Shown: one piece after another, positions 26,430-40,157 of the stretch
Numbering within the stretch: position 1 is the stretch's first letter
Layout: every line of letters begins with the position of its first letter
Origin: Sitta carolinensis
Taxonomy: Eukaryota; Chordata; Aves; Passeriformes; Sittidae
DNA: 64,000 nt
Assembly: GCA_032173965.1 (NCBI GenBank)
Contig: JAVUNC010000005.1
Location: forward strand, 45,308,501 to 45,372,500
Direction of reading: 5' to 3'
Program-made: the position numbers and the translations under genes
Notes under the pieces: generated by a model
What the model was told of the DNA's origin: nothing
The model's input: only the letters and a program-made list of their open reading frames with translations
Database searches by the model: none

Positions 26430-29400
26430 GATGTGTGATGATAAAGTGAGCAATTATTTACATTTAAATTTTTAAGCTGTAGTGGAAAACACTGACCTAT
26501 TGAGAAATTGATAGGCTAGCTCACTATTGATTAACAGTGAAACACATAAACACAACTTGATAGTGTTTCAATTGGAAAAGAGAATCTAATGATCAAAGCA
26601 CTAGCAGAATTGGAGACGTAATATTTAGCACAGTAACACTCAATTACACAATATCATTCATGCAGTCAATGTCTAGTTATGGAATACATTGCTGTTAGCC
26701 AAAATACATTTTCTTCATTTCGAATGTGACCTAATGTTTAGGTGTGCAAGTCTTCAGCTGTTATGTTAAAGATAAATGTTCCCAGTTTAAGCCTGAGAAT
26801 CCATTTGAAGGGATGCAAGGCAAACTTCTCTTTGCATACTATAATTGCTAGTCAGAGCATATGCTTACTGACCCAGAAACCTGCTCAAAAAACAACCACT
26901 TGAAAATTATGGAAAAAATCAGATACTGTGTTACATACAGCCAACTTCAGCACAACAACCACAACACCAAATTAAGAGACATATTGCACTTCAAATGAGA
27001 AGTTAAAGTCAGGCTACTTTTTCCTTTTCTGACAATTTTTAAGGTGGCTCACAAATCTCTAATCTTAGTCCCAGGTGTTTGTTACCAGGTTTCCAAGTAT
27101 TTTCAAATCTAGCTAAAATCTCTTTGCATGATGCCCATGAAAACTAAACTTAAAACATCTTTAGAAATAAAGTAATTCTTCATACATGAATCAAAAGTAG
27201 TTTAAATACCAAATTTAAATAAAAATTAACTATTTTAATAATTCATATTATTATCAAGTTCTGTATGCTTAGATGTGTAATAATGTACCCTAATGGAGTT
27301 GCAAAGGGAAAGAGATTCAGCATCAAAATTACACTGCATTTTCCTGTGATGAGCTGAATGTTAGGCCGTGTGACTAAAATTGCAAATGATTAGAAGTATG
27401 CCCTAAACAGTGCTAACACAGTCAGGACAGCCTCCTTTGCTGCTCTGGTAAATTTGAAATAGTTCCTGACAACTCCCTATGTGAGTGCCAATTCAACTGC
27501 TTTGAAAGGTAGCATCTGCCTTATAGCTACAGTGAAAATAAAGCCATCCTTTGGTGAGTTCTGTATGCTTTACCAAAGGTTCACCTGATGCCCAGTAAGT
27601 TTGGTAGTGCACTAAATACTATGAAATTAAACTAGTATACAGATTGCTCTCTGTGGAGCTGAGAAAGAAAATCCCCAAAGACCCAGCTTTCCGGGAATAT
27701 AATGAATTGTCAGTTTTACCACAAGGTTCATTTTCCTGGGGAAAATCTCAGCTGTATTCTGGACTTTTCCAAGAATCCCAGAAGACTACAACTATGCATG
27801 CCGCATGGCAGCTGCTGGAGTGCTACAGCAACTCACAAGTCAAATGAAACTTATCAAAAGAGATGTATATTATGAACTGATCTTCTTCAATAATTGCTCT
27901 TAATTCCTCTTTAGGAATTGTGACACTCAAGAAATGGTGACATCTTGCATAATTTAACAAAGTTATACTTTCACAGGAGATTTGGGTAATTAGCTACTAT
28001 GAAAGACTAGCCAAAGTAATAAACTTTCAAAAAAAGAAGTCTAGACTTTCTGCCTCCATCCTTTAAAAATAATCCTGAGGTCTGCTTTCTCATTCTTGAC
28101 TGTTTCTTTTAACCCAAGAACAGATTTTAACAGAAGTACCACAAAAGGAGTGAGTTCCTTCCTCTAGCCATTTTTCAGAGACAGTGGGTTTGCTTTTAGC
28201 ATTTTCCCAAGTGGCTAGGCAAATTCATTCACATGTGCTATGCGTCTCTTGGGCAAAGACCAGACCACATCCAAACACCTGTGTATATTTTCTTGTCACT
28301 CTCTAAATAAATTTATTTGTCACTTCTTAAATTTTCATCAGTCTTTCAGGAAGGTTCTGAAACTGGACCTCCACCACTTTGTTCAGGAAATTATCATGCC
28401 CTAATTTGCAAATTAGTTCTGTACCCCTGATCTTAACTTTTGATCAGCACTGCATCTGTTCTTTCAAACTACCCAACGAATTCTGCTTTATGTTCAATTT
28501 TTCCATGCCATTTCCAGCCTAGCGCATTCTGCATTCTCAAAAATTATTAACCTAGATCTTCTTTTTTTTTCCATATGGACTCCCTGGCCTTGAGGTGAAT
28601 ATCTGCAGCAAGGGATTTTTTTCAAGGCTGGCATAAGTAACCTCAGGATTCTTCACATCCTAAATTTTTTGCCCTTTTTCAAGCTGGGCATCACAATTAT
28701 ACTGGGATGATGATAAGAAAAAATCCTAAGAAAACAATATTTAGCTGCTGAGGGAAGAGAAAGAAATTTCTTTGTCTCTTACCAGCATCATAATTAGCTG
28801 ATTTATTCCCTGGAGGTTGTCTACTGAGATAGGCAGCTTAACAAGGAAGATGCTCCCTTGGCATTTTAAAAAGCAGACACTTCTAAAGAACCTCACTTGC
28901 TTTTCTCAAAACTTATTCCCTCAGTCTGTCTGTGCCCTGTTAGAACCAGTTGAGCTTTAAACCAAAAGGAGAGCAAACACTGCAACAGTTCATGTCGTAG
29001 CTAAAACTACTCATGCACTGGAGACATATGACAAGATTGCTGCTGCTTTTACTCCTTTTATGCCATTTATGCCTGTGTAACTCTTTCTTGCTTGAATGAC
29101 AGAGACATGGATGCTCAGTGCTGAAGCTTCTCTCTGTTTTTGGTTAAACAGTAGCAACATAGTAAGCACCACGGACCAAGAACAGCTTCTCTTCTGGTTC
29201 ACAGTTTAAGTGGGAAAATGATACACATCCCATTATGCCTCAAACTGTCTTTCTAGGGCATAAGAGGAAACTCATCACTGGGGAAATGACCTTGTTGTTT
29301 CTCAATAACTGTTTCCCACAAGAGAAGAGAGGAAAATAACATCTTTCCCCTACACACAGCTCTTTCATTTCATCTTGAGACTTTACTTCCAAAAATTAAA

Positions 29401-32381
29401 GTTTGATTTTCCTTGCCTCACTTTTGCTGCTTCAGGTAATGGGAATCTTTTTCAAATGAGTATCATTAGTCACTGAAAAGAAAAGAAAAAGGAAAAAAAA
29501 CATCCTCCAGCATCTTAAATTCTATGTAATGTCTCATAGATATTAGATACACATCAGGAGTTGCAATTTTTTGTAAGTTATTAGAGGTATCTCAAATTTC
29601 TTTATATTCTGTTCACTACCATATGGGTAGTCCATATTTACAATCTCAAAAGAAATACATTTTTCTCTGGAAAAATACATATATATTTTTGTGAAAATAC
29701 ATGCATAACTACATACAAAAGAGTGTAAATAAAAATTGTTGAGATTGCAAAGGCAAGGATTAAAATTCTGGTGCTAAGTCATCCTACTAACACATAGGTA
29801 TTAGCCTTAATCGTGATTTCTGTTCCTTTTATTGTGCAATGAATGGTGATCTTGGAACAGTCGAAGGCCTATCCTCTAGAATGGAGATGATTGAGTAAAA
29901 ACTCTTATCTTTTTGAAAATCAAAGGTATTAAAAGGTGCATTAGTATTTATTAAATCAATTAAACAAGGTAAGAACAGAATCAGCAGTTTAATGCTACAC
30001 CACAGAACTGCATTCTATCCATCTCTGTTCTCCAAAAACAAATCTCTGAGTATCTAAACATATCTTTATACATTTGAACATATAAAATGCTACTGAATTT
30101 ACACAGAATGTTCCTCACATAATACTTCATTAAGATGTGAAACCCCTGCTGTGAGATGCCACGAATGCTAAAAATTTGCATTGCTTCAAAGACCAATTGA
30201 AAAAACGTACGGAAGAAAAAATCCACTGGAGCTATTTAATACAAAGACAATACATCTGTTGTAGAAAGCTGCTGTAAATTGCTACAAGCTGTGAGAGTAC
30301 ACCAGAGAAACTGTTACATACTACGTGTTTGCTTTGCCACTATATTCTTCTAAGAACAGGCTCTTAACTCTTAAACTCCAGTCAAAACTGGAGAAGAGTA
30401 CTTTGCTAGACAGACATTCATTCTGACCATGAAGAGCCACTCCTACAATTTTACACTAACTGTACTAATGCTGAGAAAAATGAGCTTGTTGAAGTCACCA
30501 GATGGAAACACCAATTCAACATACACTTCTCACCATAATCTAAGAGTGCTTCAGTCAGCATTTTTAAGTGCAGATATTAAAAGCCCTAATCAGTCATTGA
30601 AGTACAGGGACAGTAAACTCATTAATGCTGTGAAGCAGTTAGATACCATAGTGACAAACATCACCAAATAAAAGCCCAAGAGAAAAATTAATCATTATTT
30701 TTCTAGAGAAGAGTTTGAATTGTATGAAAAAAAATTAAGCTCAGGGCTAAACACTGAGTAGTAAGTTAAAAATGCTGAATAACTGCTTATTTAATGAGCA
30801 CTGTCTATCCTGGGCCGCAAGTGACGAAAAGACTACAGATTGTGTCATTAAAAAAACACATGCAATGCCAGCATTCATTGGGATACATAAAAACTTCACT
30901 GGCAACCTTAATTTTATCATTCATAAAAAAAGTGAACTAAAACTCCTGAAATTTCACCCTGTAGTGTCATCTTGGCAAAACTTTACTAGATGATTTATCA
31001 CAACCACTTCTCCCACTTAAACTAATGGCATGACTGGTGGCTCTTTATTAACCACTATTATAGCAATTTATTTTAGCACTAAAAGAAAAGGAGACGGCTT
31101 GCAAATGCATTTCACAAATACAGCAAGGAAATATGAAAATGCCAAGCTTTGAATGAAAACTATATTTCAGTGCATGTACATTTTCTTTCAGTTCAGCTGA
31201 AGGATTTTTTCTTTATTCTGCCCTGTTCCTCGCAGCTCCTCTCATAAACTTCTCTCAGTGTCCTCAGCATTGCTAACTGCCATGGTCAGTCTCAATTCTT
31301 ATTCCCAATCTCAATTCTTCTACCCATTTCCTTTACCAACCATTTCTAGCATTCCAGCTTTTTCAGAGTTCTACATACAGCCTGCTTGCCAAACCACTCC
31401 AAATACCTTGATTCAGGTCTCCACCTGTCTTCTACCCTCATCTCCTCACCCAGAACATATGCCTGTTCCATACCTTTGGAGTCTTCATTTTCTCCTCCCT
31501 CTGAAATCAAGACTTACATAGTCTACATGAAAGTAGGAAGAGAGGAGATAGATTTAACTGGTGTGACAGGCAAACAACAGATTTGTAACATGTACATATA
31601 CTACATGCCGTATGCTTTATTTCCACAAATAATTTATTTGGTTCTCTAAAGCACTACTTGTGCACATTATGTTAGAAGATCCCTGGCAGATCTACTACTT
31701 GGTTATTCAAGATACTGCTCTGCAACAAATGTGCACAAAACAGGAAGCAGGGTGATTGCAAATCACTTACAAGCATATTTTGAAAAATTAACTATCCAGA
31801 TGACATGAAGGACATGGAAGTGAATAAATAATTACTTGAGAAACTGAAAACTAAAAAAAAAGTGCAAATTATGTTTTTAAGAAACCTTACCAATGACTAA
31901 ATTGAGATTCTGGGGTCAAAATGCTAATATGAATATGCTGGGGATGTAAATTTGCAACAAATAACCTAGAGATTCACCATTCGTATTGCGTGACATCTAA
32001 AATTACAAGTCAGGAACATGGAAAACATCAAACTCGAGAGTTAATTCTCAGAATACCAGTAAAAACAATACTGGAAAGTTTTATCATGAAGGTTTAAAAG
32101 CAATATGCAGTGGGAAAATACCTAGTCCAGAAGATAGCTCTAATTCTGATTTATAAACCCCTTCTTTTTTCTTATTTTCTCTAAAAGGCATTTATCACCT
32201 GGACACTTCTCATACTGTGACAGTGAGAATATTTAACTTAACTTATATTTAACTTAACCTATTTCAGCACTTGTCCAGGCTATGAAGGATTAGGAGAAAA
32301 TCCACATATCAATCACACCATTCTTACAGGAGAAGTTACTAATGTGCCAGCTCAAAGACTAAAGGGAATATTTGTGGTTTC

Positions 32382-32440
32382 GTAATGACTAACATCATCG
32401 GAAAGATGATGACTAACATTGTAATGACTAACATCGGAAA
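32382..32440. repeat. Short imperfect tandem repeat (TAATGACTAACATC)
   Basis: The core ATGACTAACAT occurs three times in under 60 bases, twice with a following GGAAA. It lies just before an antisense CR1 and inside a segment bounded by 12-bp direct repeats (32371-32382 and 32522-32533). Confidence 0.8.
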
Positions 32441-32539
32441 AAGAAGTACAACACAAAAAACTGTCCAACTTCAGCACAAGAGCCTGTGGTGGTGTAAGAG
32501 GCTATTCACTCACAGCTGAAGTTTGTGGTTTCGCCTGAA

Positions 32540-33440
32540 TTTCACAAGGCTCCAATGAGCCCATTTCTCCAGCCTGTCCAGGTCCCTCCTTACAGCAATT
32601 CTTCATATGAATGTTTTCTCTGCAGTTTGGCGTCGTCTATAAACTTGCTATACATATACATTGCAATCAATACTGGCCCTTGAATCTTGAAGAAACCCTC
32701 TAGTAGATCTATCAACAGCTAGATTTTGTACTGTTGATCACACCCTCTCACAGCCCAGCCAAGTTTCAACCCATCTTATCATCCTCTTATTCAGTCCATA
32801 GCTCACCATTTTGACTGAGACTGCTCTGAGGTAAAACACCATGGTTTTCTCCTTGCCCATAGACACAGTTTTCACATTGTAGAAAGCCATTAAGGTTGGT
32901 CAGGCATTATATGAGCTTAGTAAATCCATGCTGGCTGTTCTCAGTTGTGTTTTTATCCTTTGTGAGAGCAGAAATTACATCCATGAGGATATGCTCTGGA
33001 ACTTTCTTTAGGACTTAGGACAGACTGATGAGCCAGGTGATGCCAGAACCTTCCTTTTGCTCTTTCTGAATATGGGAATGACATTTTCCGTTTTCAGTCA
33101 TCAGAAACTTCCCATGTTTGACACAATTCTCCAAAAATTAACAGTGACCTCACAGTAATACTGGATCCTCGAATCTAATTGTTTCCCTGATCTTCCTCTA
33201 CTGTGGGGACTGTTTTGAAAGCTGGCAAGTCAAACTTTACACCAAAGCTGAAAAGCCAAGTCACTGCCTTTTCCATGAGCTTTGTCACTAGGTCTTCTGC
33301 CCCACCAAGCACCGAGTCCATATTTTATTTTGATGTCAACATATTTACTTTTGCCTTTCCTATTCTTCATAAGTTTCAACTCCAGCTATTGTTTTCTATT
33401 TTGTTTCTTGTACACTTGGAGCATTCTCAATAAACCCCAT
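32540..33440 (-). mobile_element. CR1 LINE, internal ORF2 (reverse transcriptase) fragment
   Basis: About 0.9 kb of diverged CR1 in minus orientation, covering ORF2 sequence rather than only the 3' tail. On the plus strand it shows CCAGCCTGTCCAGGTCCCTC, then TTTGGCGTCGTCTATAAACT, an ACTGGCCCTTGA block, a TGTACTGTTGATCACACCCT block, TTAAGGTTGGTCAGGCATTA, AATCCATGCTGGCTGTTCTC, and a CAGTCATCAGAAACTTCCCA block. It continues to CCTTTTCCATGAGCTTTGTC and a CTTTTGCCTTTCC segment. This order is that of antisense CR1 reverse transcriptase. Stops and indels are abundant. Confidence 0.88.
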
Positions 33441-36229
33441 GTGATACAACATCATGCATTTTATGCAATTTTCATGTATGTCTAGATTCAACCATCCAGA
33501 ATTCTGCCTCCTGGCCAGCTAATCTACTGATTATTGATCAGTACCTACTGTCTACTGATTCTGAAGTAATCCAAACCAGCTATACAACACAGAAGGAAAG
33601 ACATTCTACTCAAATTTAGCTCCAACCTACCTATATAAGTGGTTGTTTTTAATATATTCTACATGTACTTTAAATTACAATTGTTTTCCTATTCTTCAAA
33701 GTTTAACTACAAAAATATTTAAATTAGGGATGTGTTTCATCTCAAAATAAAATCATTCAATATCTGCTTTGGGTGGAGCTCAGTCACTCTCTATGCCCCC
33801 TAACTGACTAGTCTCCATTAGCTGTCATAGGAACTCAGACACCTAGCACTGAAATCAACACCCATAGAAACATAGCTGCCACTGGCTGTTAGAAAGAGAA
33901 ACTAAGTTGCACTCAAGATGTCATTTTTGCTTGCTTTAGAGAATGTATGCTCAATACATAGGAAACAGTATAAAAAAATATTATAATAAAAGCATAACAT
34001 TGTGGAATTAAATCTCACAGAACCTTTCTTACAGTACATATGTGTACATTATTAGAAATTCATAGATGTTAAGTGAGGGACAGAGCAGCTGTATCACTTC
34101 TTAATGCAAAGCAATCATAATGAAAAAAACTATCACCAGGAAAAAAGTAATTAAAAAAGGTTTTAAAAGTCTTCCAATAAGGACTAGAAGGTGAAAAAAA
34201 CAAAATGTAATCCCTACTTCCCCAAAGGGTCCATGTACATGAAAATGTTCTATCATTAGGCAGATATCAACACTACTTACTATGCCTTACACATTTAACA
34301 TTAAAAGCTGTCAATTATCTTACCTTGAAGTATTAGTATAGGATTAGGATGTGTACTCTAAGTGGCCAGCAGAGAAATTCCATGGCAGAAGGGAATTCCA
34401 GCTGCAGAACTCTTGTATCTGTCACCCCCTCAGATGAGCAGACAAAGCTTGCTGAAGAAAAGGCACTGTAACTGCACTCTACATTACATTGCCCCTTACA
34501 CCAGTAGCATAAATTAAAGCAGTTTATAGAATGCTTCAACTAGTGCCTTTGTCAGGAAAATAAAAAAAAGTGGCCTAGAGCTGTAAGCACTCCTTAGCAG
34601 CTCATCCATGAATACTCATACAAACTGAAACCGAGGCAAATAAAATAATCTACCCGTAGAGTTTTGGAAATATGGCTATGCTCTGCATCCCTACTGCAGT
34701 AACTGAAAACACCTGCCCTAAAAGCACCTGTATTTGCTCTTCATAACATTTCCAACCTTCACAAGATAGCAGACCTTTCAGATAACATCATTCTTCGTTC
34801 CCTTTTATTTATTCCCCCTCTTAGTTCTACTATAACATTATTATTTAAAAACAATAACATCATGTCAATGTCAAAAATTTGCAAAGCAGCATTAATTCTA
34901 CTGAATTACCAAACCTCTAAAATTATAAATGTTAGACAAGAGGGGAAACATGCTGGTGATCACAATGACTTTATAGGGTCCTCTGTGGAATGAAACTAGC
35001 CATCTAGTGGCTAGTATTGTTTTATGTTACAGACACTCCAATTTTCTGAAGGTTTTCCCTTACCTTCTCCTTTTAACATGGTTGTCAAATTCCCCTTACT
35101 AGTCTTCCTGATTCCATCATAAACTCCATCAGTCCTCCCAGCACAGTTACTATATCCTGATCCTATCTATGGGCAGATAAAATTACCTTGGTATATTTTA
35201 CACTAGATCTCCAGTTCTTGCTGGTCCTTTTTTGAATTTGGTCTAAAATTTTAGAAAATGAATACAACATACGCTTGACCAATACTCAGAAAGCTATTTC
35301 TGGAGTAAGGAGATGTGAGAAGTTTTTTCATAGAGTTTAACTACAGACCTTGAATCTGGGATCATACTGAACTCCTAGGGAAGATTTATTACACAGACTT
35401 TGTAATTGCCTTGCCCTTAATCATCTATCAGATGTCCTGGACATTGTTATATTGCTACCTTTACATATTGTAAATATTTCAAACTAGAGAAGAAATCTAA
35501 GGAATTCAATAGACAAAATGTTTTCTGAACTTTGATTGAATGCATTTATCAAAAACAAGAATAAAAATAAGTCTAAGAAGGGTAGAAGACAGCAAAATGA
35601 AGGCGAAGCGAAGCTCACACATTTGCAAGGGCAAGCAGAGTCAATGCAGCAGTTAGTTGATTAACTATCACTAATACCAAAAGGCATAAACTAACTGTTG
35701 TCCTGATTATTAGTTTGCATTCCATACTGAAAGGCAGAAAGAACAAAGATTAAATATGTCCTCAAAAGAATTAAGTTACGTACTCTAACAGGATAAAGAA
35801 TGTAATTGGGAAATCTGGGAATGCTGGTCTCTGCTTAGGACATCGGTACAAACCCCTTCATTAACTAAAAGTAGTATAACTAAAATTAGAAATAAATATA
35901 GACTAACTGGGTGCTGCATTGAACTATGTAATAATTCTTTTCCATTTTATTATCTGTGCTGGTTGTCCGAAATATATACCTTAGAATAATGTGAGCCCAG
36001 AACTCTGGTACTACAAGCCTCACATAATACAATCTCCTTAAAGAACCAAAGAAAGTTCCCCTTACTTAAAACAGTGCTAGTTGTAATGATAAACAAAAAT
36101 AGTCCCCCTACTTTTGTTAAGTTGATCCATTTGTTATTCAAATTATAACATGAAAAAACTTAAAAACTGTTAACTAAAGCTCCATAAAGTATTTCAATGT
36201 TTTAAATACTTCCTGCTCTTCAAGGTCTA

Positions 36230-36650
36230 CACCAAGTGTGATCTGCTTTTGCAGAGGAAGCAGAATGAATCAGAGGGCTCTGCACAAGGACAGAAGAGGA
36301 TCTGTGTGGTTTTCAGCACGCACAGAGGCCATCAGGCTAAACTGTGGCTTTGCTGCAAGCAAGACACTGCTCTGAGAAACAGATGAGGAAACAGATTGCA
36401 ACTCCCAGACTGACAATCTGCTTGCCGTGTTTCTTACACTTTAGAGGAGAAATAACTTGGGCCAGGCCTATACGTGGTGTAGCTGCGCTAAGTAAGGCTG
36501 GGCAAAGAAAGAAGCCATTCCCTGCCACAGTGCCAAGTGTGGAAGGGGAAAAACCAGCTCCATGCAGGCTGCTCCACCCTCTCATGCTGTGCAATGGCAG
36601 AAGCCAACAAAGAGCAAAAAAGGGCCAATTCAACCTTCCCTACTACTCTG
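36230..36650. other. Unassigned GC-richer intronic block
   Basis: About 420 bases with higher G+C and a lower stop density than the neighbours. The frames here (about 134 codons on plus, counted from a GTG, and 98 on minus) overlap in antisense and resemble no family I know. It could be an old degraded repeat, an enhancer or a transcribed non-coding exon. Confidence 0.35.
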
Positions 36651-38968
36651 CCAGTTCATATTCATTAATATTCAATCCCATAGTCCCATTAAAAATCCAA
36701 ACCTCTTTTCACATGTACAGTTTAAAAATACTAAAAATGAGTGTGTAAGCAAAACCTATCCATTCCTGCTAGTAACATAGAACAAATAGGCATGTGCATA
36801 GCTACATGTGTCAAAATGAGGTAAGGTCTCTGACATACATTAAACCTTCTAAGTTATTTTTTCTAAAAACTCTTTGAAAGAAACGAAGGCTGTCTCTGTC
36901 CAACAATGAAAAACTGGTTGGTCAATTAAAACATGCTATGCATACCAAGATAATCAAAATAAGTAAATTAAAAATACCAGGTTTGTTAGAAACACTTTAC
37001 TCTTTCTATGTGTGAAATCCTTTAATATGCATTTAAGAATTTGGGATACAGAAATTAAATGATACATTCTGTTAGAGAGACTGTGGGATTTTACTGTCAA
37101 GTTTTTGTGTTTACACTGGAATAATATAAGACCCAGTGAAATCACATAAAAATATGTAAAAATTCTATTTGCAATCTGGGAAAAAAAATCTCTAATTCTA
37201 AACTTTCTAAAACTTTTTTTTTTTTTTAACGTGAAACATATTTAATATACTAATGTATGACAATTCCAGGAAGTGGAATCCACAACGAAACTGGAAAAAT
37301 AAATTTAGACTTAAGTCTTCTAAACTTTGAATGTTTTATGAGGCCTCTCAACATAGTAAAAGAAGAGACTCCAGTCCTGCACTAATGTTTTAGGTTAGAG
37401 ACCATAGGTAAAACATGTAACACAGCTTTAGATATCCTAGTGTATCACACCGGGAATTTAGATATATCTCCAGAGTTCCTGGTTCTTTGTCAAAGTCCAT
37501 CAGTCCATTCAGAAAACACCTGGGCAGGTGTATCTAAGTACCAGTACTAAAGTACCAGTAAGTACCCAAGTTTAAGCAGTAAGTCACAGCAGGTGTTTAC
37601 TGAGGTTACTTGCTCTAGTATGTTGCAATGCCTTATGATGATCTTTGCACCTGAGGAATTCACCTCCACTATATTCACCTGGAATCTTTATAACAAAGAG
37701 TAAACTAGGAGATTGAGGCAGGGGGCACAAACTGACCCAAAGCAGCCTGCCAAAGCTTCTCCTCAGCTGAAATGAGTTACAGAGACCACAGTCAAACATC
37801 ACTGATTTGTTGTCTTTGTTTTAGATAAACCAATTTGGGCATGAAGTATTATGTAGTAAGTATTACAGATACCTGGGTGCATATGAGGTCATAATTAAGC
37901 ATACATCACTTTTATGCACTTTTCACATGCTCTAAGAACGTGTTTAAATTCTTGCAGGAATTCATTCATACATTTATATGTATGCTTAAATAGCCTTCCA
38001 GAACAGAGCTGTTTTCCTGAACTGTTGTCATAATTTAATGACTTAGAAGTCAGGCCTTTAAAAATTATACCATTTAGTCTGCAATTAGCATCAACAAATA
38101 GGTCCAGCTATAGAATACCCATACAAAGGTTTGCCCTATTGACCCCCAAGTACCATAAACACATTAACCATTAAGAAAAAAAAAACTGTTTTAAAAATGT
38201 AAATAGGACATCAGAGCTGAGATAGTTTGTTCATTGGTTCAGGTACCAATCAATGTGTATTTGTCAATTTATGAATATTAAATGTCATTCACAGTGGACA
38301 TAATTACTGTAAAGCAAATTTCAGCCCAAAAAAAGGTGTCTGTCCATAGACTGAGCTGTCTCCAGCACTTTGAAGAAATCCAAAGGGACAGTGTACTTCT
38401 AGTACCTACACCAACACATCAGGTGTGGTATCAGTCCATATGCATGCTGAAAAAGTTGGACTTTTCCAGCCTAACACTAGAAACAGCACTGCCAAAAGGA
38501 GAAAGAAAGAGCAACATGGACTTATCTCACCACAGTGGGACATGTACAGTCCCGGGGCACCATTTTAGAAACTGAGCAATAATTATGATCAACAAAACAG
38601 CAGGAGTTACTGTCAAAATGACTCCAAAAAACTAAATAAAATTAAGAAAATTATGTCCCTGTATTTTTCTATGTTGCTTTTTAATGTTTTTAAATACCAA
38701 TATAGCTCTACTAGTAAACTTCTTCAATTTTTTTTATTAAAAAAAATCTTTGGCTCCCTCTCAAATTAAAACTTTTATACTGTACAAGTATGGCTCTTCT
38801 ACAATTTTGCTATATTCAGTAAGCACTGATTTCCCAAACAGGATTAGGATATTCATATGACCCTCATACTGTTTCCATGTTTTCTGTACCAAGATAGACC
38901 TTAATCTTGCATGTCATTCTGGACTCAATCCATAATTAATGGCATCAGTTAGATCATGGAACATCTCC

Positions 38969-38985
38969 AAAAAAAAAAAAAAAAA
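38969..38985. repeat. Poly(A), about 17 bases
   Basis: A run followed by CCAAACAAAAAA. Simple sequence; no associated element recognised. Confidence 0.9.
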
Positions 38986-40102
38986 CCAAACAAAAAAGCT
39001 GTGTCAAAATACCTGTCACATATAATTCTTTCTTTAAAAACATTTACTATAATGCATAGGAATTTCTGCTTTGAGCTTTCCTGCTGAACCCTCTAAAAAT
39101 TCTAAAGTTCCATAGTGTGTTAGATTGTGAACATTTAAGCGTCAGACCATTACTGAATTCTTTCTAAATTAGAAATATTTCATCATACAGCTGGATGCAG
39201 CACACGACTGAAAGTTCACTCTTAATTTCTGAAGCTCTGTTTACAGAAGCCATATTCGTTCTTCATAACATTAGTAAGAAATGCCATAAATTAAACAGTA
39301 TATGTTTTACTCTGCTCTACTTCTCTTCAAGCTAAGTGCACTTCCAGGAAAAAAAAAAACAAAAAACAAAAGACCCAGTTGACTTTACAACCTAAAATTC
39401 TTCAATCCTGAGTAACAAACAAGGACTGTGATGACCCATCTGTATACACAAAACACATGGTTCACGTGTTCTGTGTACACAACATAAAAAAATGCTGTTT
39501 AATAAAGGAAAGCAAGCACAAGCAAATACACCCCATTTGGATATACAGAACTCATGATATACACCGTGAAATTAACTGTGCAAGAATACAGCACAGGCAC
39601 TAGCCCTGCAGAAAACCACTACACAAGCTATGTGTTACAACTAAATCATAAATGGTTAGTCATTGTACCAAAGTGAACTTACTTCTGTACTTAGAAAAGT
39701 GAGAATCATACTTCAAATTCAACTGACTATCTGGCACAATTCTTCCTAAGCATCCTATTTGAGTACAGTACAAAAAGCAAGCACATGGTTTGTTTTGATT
39801 TTGGTCAATGGGCTAGTAATTCAATAGTGGTGCAATGGCTAACTGAACTGAAGCACCACAGAACTTCGGTAAACTATGAATACCAGAACTGTTGTTGTTT
39901 ACAGCACTAAACCTAGCTTTAAAATAGCAAGATTTTATAACAGAGTTTAAACAGTACAATTTGGAGAGTTAACATTAAATTTTTCCTGATAAGGAAATTG
40001 GAAATAATATAAATACCTTGACAAGAATGCACTGGCAACAGAATCACAAATATATTTTCATTTAATCAATTTCCATTGTGTTAGGCCTTTTCTCTCTTTA
40101 CG

Positions 40103-40140
40103 GAAAAAAAAACCAAAAAAACCAAAACCAAAAAAAAACC
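40103..40140. repeat. A-rich tract with CC interruptions
   Basis: Alternating runs of A and CC. On the minus strand this is a GG/T-rich tract directly downstream of an AATAAA. Confidence 0.9.
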
Positions 40141-40151
40141 ACAACCCCCAA

Positions 40152-40157
40152 TTTATT
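40152..40157 (-). terminator. Candidate intronic poly(A) signal in ANKS1B intron 1
   Basis: AATAAA on the gene strand followed within about 10-50 bases by a G/T-rich tract (complement of the A/CC-rich run at 40103-40146), the layout of a vertebrate cleavage site. It lies about 0.9 kb downstream of the exon 1 donor. Use in vivo is unproven. Confidence 0.35.

Larger units (their letters stand above)
16096..32539. other. Long intronic stretch without recognised genes
   Basis: About 16 kb of AT-rich intron. Contents worth noting are a palindromic TA/TG/CA tract at 21322-21347, a purine-rich tract at 24691-24881, an interrupted poly(A) at 26381-26429, and short direct repeats at 32371-32533. The largest frames are under 90 codons and unremarkable. 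No exon with matching splice sites and no structured RNA was identified by eye. Confidence 0.65.
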
